Shown here: piece by piece, positions 55,390-64,000 of the stretch
How the letters are laid out: each line of letters begins with the position of its first letter
Numbering within the stretch: the first letter of the stretch is position 1
Assembly (NCBI RefSeq): GCF_030644365.1
Contig: NZ_CP130058.1
Span: forward strand, 1,612,001-1,676,000
From: Schaalia sp. HMT-172
GTDB lineage: Bacteria; Actinomycetota; Actinomycetes; Actinomycetales; Actinomycetaceae
Reading direction: 5' to 3'
Length of the DNA: 64,000 nt
Position numbers and translations under genes: made by a program
The notes under the pieces: generated by a model
What the model saw: the letters and a program-made list of their open reading frames with translations, nothing else
What the model was told of the DNA's origin: nothing
Databases searched by the model: none

Positions 55390-58275
55390 TCAGTCACGAG
55401 CCTTCTCGCGCATCTCCCAGGTCTCAATGATGTCGCCTTCGGCGATGTCCTTGTAGCCCAGGGTGATACCGCACTCGTAGCCCTCGCGGACCTCGGTGAC
55501 GTCGTCCTTCTCGCGACGCAGGGACGCGATCTCGAGGTTGTCAGCGACAACGACGCCGTCGCGCACCAGGCGAGCCTTGGTGCCGCGCTTGATCGTACCG
55601 GAACGGACGATCGAACCGGCGATGTTGCCGAACTTGCCGGAGCGGAAGACCTGGCGGATCTCCGCGGTACCCAGCTGGACCTCCTCGTAGATCGGCTTGA
55701 GCATGCCCTTGAGGGCAGCCTCAATGTCGTCGATCGCAGAGTAGATGACGTTGTAGTACTTGATCTCGACGCCCTCGGCATCCGCCATCTCGGCCACGCG
55801 CTCGGCGGGACGGACGTTGAAGCCGATGATGACTGCGTTGTCGACGGTCGCCAGGTTGACGTCGTTCTGCGTAATCGCACCGACACCGCGGTGGATGATA
55901 CGCAGCGCGACCTCGTCGCCCACGTCGATGCGCAGCAGCGAGTCTTCCAGGGCCTCGACGGCACCGGACACGTCGCCCTTGATGACCAGGTTGAGGGTGT
56001 CAACCTCGCCCTCGGCCAGGACCTTGTCGAAGTCCTCCAGGGAGACGCGCTTGCGGCGCTTAGCCAGCAGGGCCTGACGCTCGGCAGCCTCACGCTTGTC
56101 GGCGATCTGGCGGGCCGTGCGGTCATCGGGCGCGACCAGGAAGGAATCGCCGGCGCGCGGAACGGACGTCAGACCGAGGACCGCGACGGGGGTCGACGGA
56201 CCAGCCTCGGAGACGTCGTGACCGGCGTCGTCGAACATGGCGCGCACGCGACCGTAGGAGGAGCCGACCACGAGGGAGTCGCCGACGTGGAGCGTGCCAC
56301 GCTGAACCAGCATGGTCGCGACTGCGCCGCGCCCCTTGTCCAGGTTCGCTTCGATGGCGACACCGCGCGCGTCGGTGTTCGGGTTGGCCTCGAGGGTCAG
56401 CGCCGCGTCGGCGGTCAGCAGGACGGCCTCGAGCAGCTCGCGGATGCCCGTGCGCTGCTTGGCGGAGATGTTGACGAACATGACGTCGCCGCCGTATTCC
56501 TCCGCGACAAGCCCGTACTCGGTGAGCTGGGAGCGGATCTTTTCCGGGTTCGCGCCTTCCTTATCGACCTTGTTGACCGCGACGACGATCGGAACGCCGG
56601 CGGCCTGCGCGTGGTTGATGGCCTCCACCGTCTGGGGCATGACGCCGTCATCGGCGGCGACCACGAGGATCGCGATGTCGGTGACCTGGGCGCCACGGGC
56701 ACGCATGGCCGTAAAGGCCTCGTGACCGGGGGTGTCGATGAAGGTGATCGGGCGACGCGTGCCGTCCTCAGCCGTGACCTTGACCTGGTAGGCGCCGATG
56801 TGCTGAGTAATGCCGCCGTGCTCGGTGTCGACGACGTCCGTGTGTCGGATCGCGTCGAGGAGCTTGGTCTTACCGTGGTCGACGTGACCCATGACGGTGA
56901 CGACCGGGGGACGCGGCACCATGTTGTCGGCGTCGTCGAGTTCTTCGGCCTCGAGGTCGATGTCGAAGGACTCGAGCAGCTCGCGGTCCTCGTCCTCGGG
57001 GGAGACGACCTTGACGTCGTAGCCGAGCTCGGCGCCCAGGGCCTCGAAGGTGTCCTGGTCGAGGGACTGCGTGGCGGTGGCCATCTCGCCCAGGGCGAAG
57101 AGGACCGTCACGAGCGCTGCAGGGTTGACGTCGATCTTTTCGGCGAGGTCGGCCAGGGACGCGCCCTGGCGGATGCGGATCTGCGCGCCGTTACCGCGCG
57201 GGATCGAGACGCCGCCGATGACCGGCGCATTCTGCTGCTCGTACTCTTGACGCTTCGCGCGCTTCGACTTGCGTCCGCGCTGCGAGCGGCCGCCTCCGCG
57301 ACCGAATGCGCCGGGAGTGGAGCCGCGTCCGCCGCGACCGCCACCGCGGGGGCCGAAGCCACCGCCGTTGTTCTGGGGTGCGCCGTTGCCTGCGCCTGCG
57401 CCCGCGCCGGGACGCGCGCCGCCGCGACCGCGACCGCCGCGACCGCCGCCGCGCTCTGCGGAGCCGCTACCGGTGGCAGCGTTGCGGGCGAAGTTGGCCT
57501 GGCCGGGCATCATGCCCGGGTTGGGGCGGTTGCCGCCGGGGCGCGGGGCGCCGGGACGGGGACCGCCGTTGCCGGAGCCACCCGGGCGCGGGGCGCCGGG
57601 ACGCGGGCCGCCGTTGCCGGAGCCACCCGGGCGCGGGGCGCCGGGACGCGGGCCGCCGTTGCCGGAGCCACCCGGGCGCGGGGCGCCAGGACGCGGGCCT
57701 CCGTTGCCGGAGCCACCCGGGCGGGGCATGCCCTGGGAGGAGGCGTAGGGGTTGTTGCCGGGGCGCGGGCCGCCGGGCCGGGGCGCTCCGGGGCGGGCGG
57801 GACGCGGGGCGTCGCCGCGACGCGGCGCGGGCTTGGGGGCGCCACCTTCCGCGTTCTTGCGGCCGGCGGGCTTGGGCGCGCCGTCGGACTTCTTGGCACG
57901 AGGCTTGGGCGCGGTGTCGCTCTTGCGCGCACCGGGCTTGGGGGCGCCGGGCTTGGGAGAGTCGGCCTTGGGTGCCGGCTTGGGCGCGGGTGTCTCGGGG
58001 GTGTGCGCCGCGGGGGCCGCGGCCTTGGGCGCTGCGGGCTTATTCGCCGCCGGCTTGGCGGCGCCCGGCTTGGGCGCCTTGGGGGCGGCCTTTGCGTCCG
58101 CCTTCTTGCTCTTGGGTGCCGCCGCGAACTTCTCGCGCATCTGCCGCACGACGGGCGGCTCGAGCGAGGACGAGGACGACTTGACGAATTCACCTGCTTC
58201 CTTCAGGTGACCCATCAGTTCTTTGCTGGTGATTCCGAGCTCTTTGGCGAGCTCGTGGACACGCAACTTTGCCAC
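55390..58275 (-). CDS. infB: Translation initiation factor IF-2
   Basis: GTPase that places initiator tRNA on the 30S subunit. The 961 residues consist of an N-terminal IF2_N domain ([20 protein letters not shown]), a 330-residue Pro/Gly/Ala/Lys/Arg linker including 15-residue repeats, a second IF2_N-like region ([17 protein letters not shown]), then the G domain ([21 protein letters not shown]) and domains II-IV. GTG 58275 follows AATGGAGAAAT. The linker size is typical for actinobacteria. Confidence 0.98.
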   Translation of the reverse strand: MAKLRVHELAKELGITSKELMGHLKEAGEFVKSSSSSLEPPVVRQMREKFAAAPKSKKADAKAAPKAPKPGAAKPAANKPAAPKAAAPAAHTPETPAPKPAPKADSPKPGAPKPGARKSDTAPKPRAKKSDGAPKPAGRKNAEGGAPKPAPRRGDAPRPARPGAPRPGGPRPGNNPYASSQGMPRPGGSGNGGPRPGAPRPGGSGNGGPRPGAPRPGGSGNGGPRPGAPRPGGSGNGGPRPGAPRPGGNRPNPGMMPGQANFARNAATGSGSAERGGGRGGRGRGGARPGAGAGAGNGAPQNNGGGFGPRGGGRGGRGSTPGAFGRGGGRSQRGRKSKRAKRQEYEQQNAPVIGGVSIPRGNGAQIRIRQGASLADLAEKIDVNPAALVTVLFALGEMATATQSLDQDTFEALGAELGYDVKVVSPEDEDRELLESFDIDLEAEELDDADNMVPRPPVVTVMGHVDHGKTKLLDAIRHTDVVDTEHGGITQHIGAYQVKVTAEDGTRRPITFIDTPGHEAFTAMRARGAQVTDIAILVVAADDGVMPQTVEAINHAQAAGVPIVVAVNKVDKEGANPEKIRSQLTEYGLVAEEYGGDVMFVNISAKQRTGIRELLEAVLLTADAALTLEANPNTDARGVAIEANLDKGRGAVATMLVQRGTLHVGDSLVVGSSYGRVRAMFDDAGHDVSEAGPSTPVAVLGLTSVPRAGDSFLVAPDDRTARQIADKREAAERQALLAKRRKRVSLEDFDKVLAEGEVDTLNLVIKGDVSGAVEALEDSLLRIDVGDEVALRIIHRGVGAITQNDVNLATVDNAVIIGFNVRPAERVAEMADAEGVEIKYYNVIYSAIDDIEAALKGMLKPIYEEVQLGTAEIRQVFRSGKFGNIAGSIVRSGTIKRGTKARLVRDGVVVADNLEIASLRREKDDVTEVREGYECGITLGYKDIAEGDIIETWEMREKARD
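57541..57732 (-). repeat. infB: 45-bp tandem repeat in the infB linker
   Basis: Three full 45-bp units (57571-57615, 57616-57660, 57661-57705) plus partial units at each side encode four copies of [15 protein letters not shown]. The units differ by only a few bases, so copy number may vary between strains. Confidence 0.92.
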
Positions 58276-58292
58276 ATTTCTCCATTCCGGAA

Positions 58293-58313
58293 GCGTCTCC
58301 GGTCCGGAGACGC
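58293..58313 (-). promoter_or_regulatory. Hairpin just upstream of infB
   Basis: GCGTCTCCGG and CCGGAGACGC with one base between can fold into a short tight stem 18 bp before the infB start, close to its ribosome site. Could be a processing signal or a translational control element. Confidence 0.5.
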
Positions 58314-58411
58314 CTTACTGATATTGCTGGCAGCTCATCGCTGGGTACTCATCGGGTGCCCATCAGCTTCCAACCCGCTTCCATTATCTCGGCGTTGATG
58401 GCGCGTGGCCA

Positions 58412-58699
58412 TCACTGGGTAGTGATCAGCTCCTCCACGTCGTCCCACACGCTCTCCGGCAGGTTCCCCGTCCGGAAGGCACGCGCGAGGGCTCGCCTGG
58501 CTCGGGCTCGCTGGACGCATCCCCTGTCGGGGTGGATCCACGCTCCTCGGCCTGGAAGAGTCGCCGTTCGGTCGAGGTGAATCGCGCCGTCCGGCGAACG
58601 CACGATCCGCACGAGGGCGGTTCGGTGCGCGCGAGTACCGCATCCGATGCAGGTGCGCTGGGGCCCGGTGGTGGGCTCAGGCGGCACGGGATACGACAC
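58412..58699 (-). CDS. ylxR: YlxR (DUF448) RNA-binding protein
   Basis: Small nucleic-acid-binding protein encoded between nusA and infB in most Gram-positives; reported partners include RNase P RNA in some species. The 95 residues have the signature RTCIGCGTRAHRTALVRIVR and GRGAWIHPDRGCVQRARARR. It starts with GTG 58699, directly after a hairpin whose 3' arm holds the AGGGGAT ribosome site. Confidence 0.92.
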   Translation of the reverse strand: MSYPVPPEPTTGPQRTCIGCGTRAHRTALVRIVRSPDGAIHLDRTATLPGRGAWIHPDRGCVQRARARRALARAFRTGNLPESVWDDVEELITTQ

Positions 58700-58729
58700 A
58701 ATCCCCTAGCTTAGTCCAGCTAGGGGATT
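58700..58729 (-). promoter_or_regulatory. Hairpin covering the ylxR ribosome site
   Basis: On the minus strand AATCCCCTAGCT, a 6-base loop GGACTA, then AGCTAGGGGATT: a perfect 12-bp stem ending at the base before the ylxR GTG. The AGGGGAT Shine-Dalgarno sequence is wholly inside the 3' arm, so folding should block translation. It could alternatively act as a weak terminator, but there is no T-run. Confidence 0.75.
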
Positions 58730-58743
58730 GCTCGTCTCAGATT

Positions 58744-59772
58744 CTATGAGCGACTTGTCACGTCGTCGGGGGTGGAGACGCGCGAGGCGGTCGCGTCGTC
58801 GCCGGTCTCCGTGTCGGCGTGAATGTCGATGTGGTAGTTCGTCAGGCGCGCGGCGAGACGGGCGTTCTGTCCCTCCTTGCCGATGGCGAGTGAGAGCTGG
58901 AAGTCGGGGACGATCGCGGTCGCGGTGCGGTTGTCGATGGAGTGGACGACGACGCGGGTCACCCGCGCCGGGGACAGCGCGTTGGCGACGAAGCGCGCCG
59001 GGTCGTCGGAGTAGTCGACAATGTCGATCTTTTCGCCGCCGAGCTCGGCCATGACGGAGCGCACACGGGCACCCATGGGGCCGATGCAGGCACCCTTGGC
59101 GTTGATGCCTTCGCGGGTGGCGGCCACGGCGATCTTGGTGCGGTGTCCGGCTTCGCGGGCGATGGCTTTGATCTTGACGAGGCCCTGCTGGATTTCCGGG
59201 ACCTCGCGCTGGAAGAGGCCGGCCACGAGGTTGGGGTGTGTGCGCGACAGGGTGATGCGAGGACCGCGTTCGGTGCGCTCGACGCCCACGATGTAGGCGC
59301 GGATGCGGTCGCCGTGACGGTAGGACTCGCCAGGGACCTTTTCGCCGTCGGGCAGGACGGCCTCGAAGTCGTCGGAGACCTGGACCATGGTGGGGCGGCC
59401 GGGGCGCGGGGCCTGGACGGTGCCCGTGATGATCTGGCCTTCACGCCCGGCGAAGTCGCCGAAGACCCGCTGGTCGTCAGCGTCGCGCAGGCGCTGCATG
59501 ATGACGGAGCGCGCCGTGGACTGGGCGATGCGCCCGAAGTTCTTAGGCGTGTCGTCGAACTCGCCGATCGGGTTGCCGTCCTCATCCTCATCCATGGCCA
59601 TGACGGTGACGCGGCCGGTCTTCTTGTCGATTTCGATGCGGGCCTGGGAGATCGCGCCGGGCAGGTTGTGGTACGCCTTGAGCAGCGCCTCTTCGATGGC
59701 GTCGACGAGGGTTTCGAGGCTGACGCCCTTCTCGTTTTCCACCATCCGCAGAGCGGTCATATCGATTTCCAT
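58744..59772 (-). CDS. nusA: Transcription termination/antitermination factor NusA
   Basis: RNA polymerase-binding elongation factor. The 342 residues consist of the N-terminal domain (LETLVDAIEEALLKAYHNLPG), S1 (GQIITGTVQAPRPG), KH1 (EAGHRTKIAVAATREGINAKG) and KH2 (GARVRSVMAELGGEKIDIVDY) and lack the acidic repeats of E. coli, as usual in Gram-positives. GTAGGAGACC precedes ATG 59772. Between rimP and ylxR. Confidence 0.97.
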   Translation of the reverse strand: MEIDMTALRMVENEKGVSLETLVDAIEEALLKAYHNLPGAISQARIEIDKKTGRVTVMAMDEDEDGNPIGEFDDTPKNFGRIAQSTARSVIMQRLRDADDQRVFGDFAGREGQIITGTVQAPRPGRPTMVQVSDDFEAVLPDGEKVPGESYRHGDRIRAYIVGVERTERGPRITLSRTHPNLVAGLFQREVPEIQQGLVKIKAIAREAGHRTKIAVAATREGINAKGACIGPMGARVRSVMAELGGEKIDIVDYSDDPARFVANALSPARVTRVVVHSIDNRTATAIVPDFQLSLAIGKEGQNARLAARLTNYHIDIHADTETGDDATASRVSTPDDVTSRS

Positions 59773-59778
59773 GGTCTC

Positions 59779-60249
59779 CTACTTCCCCGTTCCAAAGTCG
59801 ACGCGGGAGCGCGCCTTCCTCATGTCAGAATAGTCAATGGTAGTCGCTTCGCCGTCGACATCGATCGTTGCGCTGGTCTCGCCCGCGTCGATGACGCGCC
59901 CGGAGACGTAGCCGCCCGCGCGCAGCTTGACGCGCACGAGGCGTCCGACCTGGCGCTTCCAGTGGCCGACCTTGGTGAGTTCGCGCTCGGCTCCGGGGGT
60001 GGAGACTTCCAGCAGGTACTCACCGTCGATCGGGTCGGCGGCGTCCAGGGCCTTTGACACGGCGCGGGAGACGTCCGCGAGGGTGTCTGAGTCGATGCCG
60101 TCGGCACCGATCGGGGCTTCGACGACGACCCGCAGGAGCGGCATCGCGTCGGAGCGCGTGCGGGTCACCGAATCCAGTTCCAGTCCCGATGCTGCGACCA
60201 CGGGAGCCAGCAGCTCCTGGAGCGGTCCGTCTGTCGTGGACGTTCCCAT
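59779..60249 (-). CDS. rimP: Ribosome maturation factor RimP
   Basis: 30S assembly factor, 156 residues. Motifs: LLAPVVAASGLELDSV, LRVVVEAPIGADGI, VSRAVSKALDAADPI, YLLEVSTPGAERELTKVGHW and the C-terminal Sm-like domain. First gene of the rimP-nusA-ylxR-infB block; the start is divergent from a lipoprotein gene. Confidence 0.96.
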   Translation of the reverse strand: MGTSTTDGPLQELLAPVVAASGLELDSVTRTRSDAMPLLRVVVEAPIGADGIDSDTLADVSRAVSKALDAADPIDGEYLLEVSTPGAERELTKVGHWKRQVGRLVRVKLRAGGYVSGRVIDAGETSATIDVDGEATTIDYSDMRKARSRVDFGTGK

Positions 60250-60321
60250 ATGCGCCTGTCTTTCTTCTCGCCTTCGCGGGTCAGTTACCTATCCTACCCG
60301 GGGGTGTGGGATGATGCGGGG

Positions 60322-61326
60322 GTGCGTTTCGCAAATCTGATTTTGACCACACGTCGTATCCCGGGCGTCCTCGTTGCGGGTGCGGCGGTTCTTGCGCTGT
60401 CCGCGTGCTCCACGTCCTCGCTGCCGCCCCTGTCGGGTTTCGCGGCGGTGCGCGACCAGGCGGCCCGCACGGAGGCTGCTGCCTCGCAGCGGGCGACTCA
60501 GCTTGCCGAGGCCGCGACGGGCTGTGCGCCGTGCTCCAGCGCCCTGCGTTCCCTCGCCTCCGCGTCGGAGGAGCGTCTCGAGGCACTCGGCGGCCTGTGG
60601 GATCCGTGGGGCGGGGCCACTCCCGAGGGCGAGAAAGCACCGGCACCCGTCTCGGCGGCCCCGACCGATGTGCCTGCCTTCATCTCGTGGTTGGCGCGCA
60701 CGGCAACGCGCGACCTTGAGATCGCGGCCGACCCGACTCGCGCCGATACCGAGGAGGCGCGAACGCTGTCCGCCTCCGCGCTGGGCCGCTACGCGAGCGC
60801 CGTTACGCTGGCGAACGCCTACGGCATCAACCTGGACGCGGGAGAGGAAGAGGCCGCGGCCATCAATGACCGCGTGAATACGGCGTCTCGCCAGGGTACG
60901 CAGACCTGGGCGATCGACCTGTTCGACGAGCCCGCGATCTCCTCCACCTTCGCTCCTTCCGGCAAGGATCTGGCCTCCTCGGAGGAGCTTTCCGAGGCCG
61001 TAGCCATGTGGGATTGCACGGCGTCGACGCTCCCGAAGGCCCAGGTGGTCGCGGGAACCCTCACCGATGCCTACGACGTGTCGGGCCAGCTTCTCACCCG
61101 CGCGCAGGTCGCGCTGCGGGCGGGCGCGACCGACACCCGCACGCCGCGCTGTGAGCTGCCCGCCCTGGACGCCGCGACCCTCGCTTCCAACCTGCTGGCG
61201 GTCGACGCGGCGATGATCTCCTCCGACTCCGCGTCGGTGCGCACCGCGGGCGCCAGCGCCGCGCTGGCGGACATTGAGCAGTGGGCTCCTCGCACGTCTC
61301 TGCCCGCCCTCATCGCGGTGCGCTGA
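60322..61326 (+). CDS. Predicted lipoprotein, Ala-rich, function unknown
   Basis: 334 residues from GTG 60322. The signal peptide has positive residues (RFANLILTTRRIP), a hydrophobic stretch (GVLVAGAAVLALSAC) and a lipobox LSAC, so it should be lipid-anchored after cleavage before Cys. The mature part is Ala-rich and helical with several WD/HC-poor segments, including ALGRYASAVTLANAYGINLD. Position divergent from rimP and the helical layout recall ferritin-like DUF4439 proteins of actinobacteria, but I cannot confirm the metal ligands, so no function is assigned. No strong ribosome site is visible. Confidence 0.7.
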   Translation: MRFANLILTTRRIPGVLVAGAAVLALSACSTSSLPPLSGFAAVRDQAARTEAAASQRATQLAEAATGCAPCSSALRSLASASEERLEALGGLWDPWGGATPEGEKAPAPVSAAPTDVPAFISWLARTATRDLEIAADPTRADTEEARTLSASALGRYASAVTLANAYGINLDAGEEEAAAINDRVNTASRQGTQTWAIDLFDEPAISSTFAPSGKDLASSEELSEAVAMWDCTASTLPKAQVVAGTLTDAYDVSGQLLTRAQVALRAGATDTRTPRCELPALDAATLASNLLAVDAAMISSDSASVRTAGASAALADIEQWAPRTSLPALIAVR

Positions 61327-61375
61327 GGCACCCGCCCATCGCGGCGACCGCGCGCCGCCTCGCGGACCGACGGCG

Positions 61376-62425
61376 TCAGAGGCGGGCGGCGATGTCGTCG
61401 CCGATCTGTGAGGTCGAGCGCACGAGCGGGTGCCCGTTCGCTGCGGCCTGGGCACGCGCCGCCATGTCGGCGTCGATCGCTGCGCGCACGCGGCCGGCCT
61501 CGTCGGCGTAGCCCATGAAGTCGAGCATGAGCGCCACGGAAGAAATCGTCGCGGTGGGGTCGGCCTTGCCCTGGCCCGCGATGTCGGGGGCGGAGCCGTG
61601 CACGGGTTCGAACATGGAGGGGTACTCGCGCGAGGGGTTGAGGTTGCCCGACGCGCTCAGGCCGATGCCGCCGGTAACGGCTCCGGCCTCGTCGGTGAGG
61701 ATGTCGCCGAACAGGTTGTCGGTGACGATGACGTCGAAGCGCGCGGGGTCGGTGACCATGTAGATGGTGGCGGCGTCGATGTGGCAGTAGTCGACGGCCA
61801 CATCCGGGTACTTCTCCCCCACCTCGTCGACGATGCGGCGCCACATGTGGCCGGCATTGACCAGCACGTTGTGCTTGTGGACCAGGGTGAGGTGCTTCTT
61901 GCGCGAGGCTGCGGCTTCGAAGGCGTAGCGCACGACGCGTTCGACCCCGTAGGCGGTGTTGACGCTGACCTCGGTGGCGATCTCGTGCGGTGTTCCCACG
62001 CGCACGGCGCCGCCGTTGCCGCAGTACAGGCCCTCGGTCCCCTCGCGCACGACGACGAAGTCGATGTCGCCGGGGTTGGCCAGGGGGCTGGGCACGCCTT
62101 CGTAGTACTTGGAGGGGCGCAGGTTCACGTAGTGGTCAAGGGCGAAGCGCAGCTTGAGGAGGAGGCCGCGTTCGAGGACGCCGGAGGGGACGGAGGGGTC
62201 GCCGACCGCGCCGAGGAGGATGACGTCGTGGCGTTTGATGGCCTCGAGGTCCTCGTCGGTGAGGGTGTCACCGGTGGCGTGCCAGCGCGCCGCCCCCAGG
62301 TCGAAGTGAGTCGTTGAGTAGTCGATACCCTTATCCGCCAGGACGCGGTCAAGAACCTTGAGGCCCTCGGGGACGATTTCCTTGCCGATGCCGTCGCCGG
62401 GGATTACTGCGATGTTCAGTGTCAT
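61376..62425 (-). CDS. leuB: 3-isopropylmalate dehydrogenase LeuB
   Basis: NAD-dependent oxidative decarboxylation in leucine synthesis. From ATG 62425 it has 349 residues: [28 protein letters not shown]-like [46 protein letters not shown] and [19 protein letters not shown]. The shorter, [12 protein letters not shown]-containing form is the actinobacterial type. The upstream frame to 63022 is antisense-like shadow within the sialidase region. No other leu genes are in the window. Confidence 0.94.
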   Translation of the reverse strand: MTLNIAVIPGDGIGKEIVPEGLKVLDRVLADKGIDYSTTHFDLGAARWHATGDTLTDEDLEAIKRHDVILLGAVGDPSVPSGVLERGLLLKLRFALDHYVNLRPSKYYEGVPSPLANPGDIDFVVVREGTEGLYCGNGGAVRVGTPHEIATEVSVNTAYGVERVVRYAFEAAASRKKHLTLVHKHNVLVNAGHMWRRIVDEVGEKYPDVAVDYCHIDAATIYMVTDPARFDVIVTDNLFGDILTDEAGAVTGGIGLSASGNLNPSREYPSMFEPVHGSAPDIAGQGKADPTATISSVALMLDFMGYADEAGRVRAAIDADMAARAQAAANGHPLVRSTSQIGDDIAARL

Positions 62426-62506
62426 GACTCCATCTTCCCCCGACCGCGCGCGCCGGGTTGCTGTCGTTCCAACCCGTGGTCCGTTTGCGCCGTGACGTGC
62501 CCCATA

Positions 62507-62552
62507 GACGAGGCCGAGGCCGGGAGGGCGCCACGCTCCCCCAGCCTCGGCC
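62507..62552. terminator. Hairpin after the sialidase gene, containing a GACGAGGCCG element
   Basis: GGCCGAGGC (62512-62520) pairs with GCCTCGGCC (62544-62552) around an inner GGGAG/CTCCC hairpin, about 17 bp beyond the sialidase stop. The left end starts with GACGAGGCCGAGGCC, the same core as at 31265 and 45946. Confidence 0.6.
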
Positions 62553-62568
62553 GATGCACGGTGTCGGA

Positions 62569-64000
62569 TCAGACCCACGCGCCCGACGACGCGAAGTAGT
62601 ACCAGCGTCCGGCGATACTCTGCCAGCCGGTGACCATCTGGCCGTCGGTACCAAAGTAGTACCAGGTGTAGCCGATCTGCTGCCAGCCGGTGAGCATAGC
62701 GCCGGAGGGTGCCAGGTAGTACCAGGCCCCCACGTTCTGCCAGCCGGTGAGCATGGCTCCGGAGGTCGAGAAAAGGTACCAGTCGGAGCCGATCTGAGCC
62801 CAGCCGGTCGCCATCGTTCCCGTGGCGGGGTCGAGGTAGTACCAGGTGGGGCCCGAGGCGAGCCAGCCGCTCACGCGGGCGCCGTAGGCGTTGTAGTAAC
62901 TCCAGGCGCCATTGACCTTGTCCCAGCCGGTGACCATGTAGCCGTCGGCGCCGAAGCGGTAGGTGGCATCCCCGATGGTGATGGTCTGGTTGGCCGCGTA
63001 GCTGGAGTCTTCCAGCTGCCACTTCCAGCCTGAGCCGGTGTTCACCCAGTGCGCGGGGGTCACCGCGGGGGCAGGCTCAGGGGTCGGCTGCGGTTCCGGG
63101 GTCGGGTCCGGCGTGGGCTGCGGTTCCGGGGTGGGCTGCGGGGTGGGGGTGGGCTCCTCGCCGGGGTCGGTCAGGCCCAGGTAGGCGGCGTCCACGCGCA
63201 TGAACTCGATGTTCTTGTAGCCGCCGGACTCGTAGAGCAGGCCCCACGTGCCATCCCCGAGGGGGTGGAGCGTGGAGTAGGCCATCTCGCCGCTCTCGAA
63301 GACCTTGCCTTCGTTCCAGGTGAAGCCGTCGTCGTAGGAAACACGGATGGTGCCGTTGGCGCGGGCACTGGAGGAGTCGGCGTTGGAGAAGAGCAGGATG
63401 CGGGCGCGCGCGGAGCCCTCGGGGGCATCCGGGTAGGCGCGGACGATGGAGGCGTTGTTACGCGGGTCGGTCAGGTCCCAGTTGTGGCGGAAGGGACCCC
63501 ACGTCTGGCCGCCGTCGTAGGAGATGGCTTCGAGGCGCTGGCCCGCGGTGCCCTGCGTACGCGAGTTGAGCAGGAGGCGTCCGTCGGAGAGTTCGACGAC
63601 CTTGTTTTCGTCCGCGCTGCCCTCGGTGGGGGCTCCGGGCTTCCAGGTAACGCCGTGGTCATCAGAGTAGACGGAGACGGCCATGAGGGAGGTGGAGCCA
63701 GAGTTGGCGACGGCGTACTGCTGGATGAGGCGTCCGGCGTGGGCGCCGTAGCGCAGCTGGATGCCCTCGCCGGAGGAGGCGAAGCGGGTGAACCACTCGC
63801 CGGTGTGTCCCGCGGTGACCTGGTCGGTGATGGTGCGGTGGTTGGTCCAGGTTTCGCCGTTGTCGTGGGATTCGACGACGTGGGCGTGCAGGATGTTGCG
63901 CGCGGCGGGGTCGGTGCCCAGCTGCGACTGGAAGAGGCCCGCGTCGTAGGACTTCACGGAGAACAGGAAGATCGTCCCGGTGGTGCGGTCGACGACGAAG
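62569..64000 (-). CDS. Secreted sialidase with choline/glucan-binding-type repeats (5' end outside window)
   Basis: C-terminal 477 residues of an exo-sialidase. Four Asp-box (BNR) motifs are visible: [26 protein letters not shown] and SYDDGFTW. A Pro/Thr/Glu linker ([20 protein letters not shown]) follows, then about six 19-22-residue repeats of the type [15 protein letters not shown], like the cell-wall/choline- or glucan-binding repeats of streptococci. There is no LPXTG anchor, so the repeats probably hold it at the surface. The gene is open at the right edge; the catalytic Arg triad and signal peptide are not visible. Confidence 0.9.
   Translation of the reverse strand, partial: FVVDRTTGTIFLFSVKSYDAGLFQSQLGTDPAARNILHAHVVESHDNGETWTNHRTITDQVTAGHTGEWFTRFASSGEGIQLRYGAHAGRLIQQYAVANSGSTSLMAVSVYSDDHGVTWKPGAPTEGSADENKVVELSDGRLLLNSRTQGTAGQRLEAISYDGGQTWGPFRHNWDLTDPRNNASIVRAYPDAPEGSARARILLFSNADSSSARANGTIRVSYDDGFTWNEGKVFESGEMAYSTLHPLGDGTWGLLYESGGYKNIEFMRVDAAYLGLTDPGEEPTPTPQPTPEPQPTPDPTPEPQPTPEPAPAVTPAHWVNTGSGWKWQLEDSSYAANQTITIGDATYRFGADGYMVTGWDKVNGAWSYYNAYGARVSGWLASGPTWYYLDPATGTMATGWAQIGSDWYLFSTSGAMLTGWQNVGAWYYLAPSGAMLTGWQQIGYTWYYFGTDGQMVTGWQSIAGRWYYFASSGAWV

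Noticed and set aside
57541-57732. Possible CRISPR-like or mobile repeat
   Set aside because: The 45-bp units are in frame within infB and encode a flexible linker.
55180-58398. Long plus-strand open frame (over 1000 codons) opposite infB
   Set aside because: It is the antisense shadow of a conserved gene in GC-rich DNA; it has no family motifs, no ribosome site and a composition dictated by the infB codons.
62426-63022. Upstream extension of the leuB frame
   Set aside because: It lies in another frame of the sialidase gene and is His/Arg-rich shadow; the ATG at 62425 begins the conserved LeuB sequence.

Overview
The window is a contiguous stretch of core chromosome from a high-GC Gram-positive actinobacterium. 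The gene orders mraZ-rsmH-ftsL-ftsI-murF-mraY-murD-ftsW-murG-murC-ftsQ-ftsZ, ftsK-pgsA-clgR-DUF3046-recA-recX and rimP-nusA-ylxR-infB-rbfA-truB-ribF-rpsO-pnp, with DUF3040 and PAC2 proteins, are actinobacterial. A secreted sialidase carrying choline/glucan-binding-type repeats and a lexA/LysM divergon suggest a host-associated member of the Actinomycetaceae (Schaalia/Actinomyces-like). The genus is an inference, not shown by any single gene. I see no rRNA, tRNA, CRISPR array, insertion sequence, prophage or plasmid function.

Layout. 1-13.6 kb: the division and cell-wall (dcw) cluster on the minus strand, with overlapping genes, ending in a partial ftsZ at the left edge; murE is missing from its usual place between ftsI and murF. 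13.6-14.3 kb: a 629-bp gene-free region with three MraZ boxes and a G-rich repeat array. 14.3-18.1 kb: DUF3040, dinB, a spermidine-synthase-like methyltransferase and a PAC2 protein. 18.3-23.9 kb (plus): helD-like helicase, serA and an acyl-CoA ligase with an unusual repeated tail. 24-32.2 kb: nrdR, LysM protein/lexA divergon, ldh, dinG-like helicase, hflX, an rsmC-like methyltransferase and dapF. 32.3-43 kb: miaA, two YbjN proteins, miaB, cinA, recX, recA, DUF3046, clgR, pgsA, ftsK. 43-49.6 kb: a pfkB kinase, RNase J, dapA, a GNAT protein, dapB and an M16 peptidase. 49.8-60.2 kb: the translation/RNA block pnp to rimP, read right to left. 60.3-64 kb: a lipoprotein, leuB and the 3' part of the sialidase gene.

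Working together: the dcw genes make and insert peptidoglycan at the septum. dapA, dapB and dapF supply diaminopimelate/lysine. lexA, recA, dinB, dinG and the LysM protein are DNA-damage functions; LexA-type boxes lie in front of lexA/LysM and recA. rimP-pnp builds and tunes the translation machinery. Regulatory highlights are the MraZ operator, LexA boxes, a hairpin that covers the ylxR ribosome site, and at least seven genes with a TANNNT box only 6-7 nt before the start codon, which points to leaderless mRNAs.

I found no clear undescribed multi-gene system. The less ordinary signals are the GTGGGG array upstream of mraZ, the hendecad tail on the acyl-CoA ligase, the ylxR hairpin, the missing murE, and a short GACGAGGCCG-cored sequence that recurs between genes and in protein linkers.
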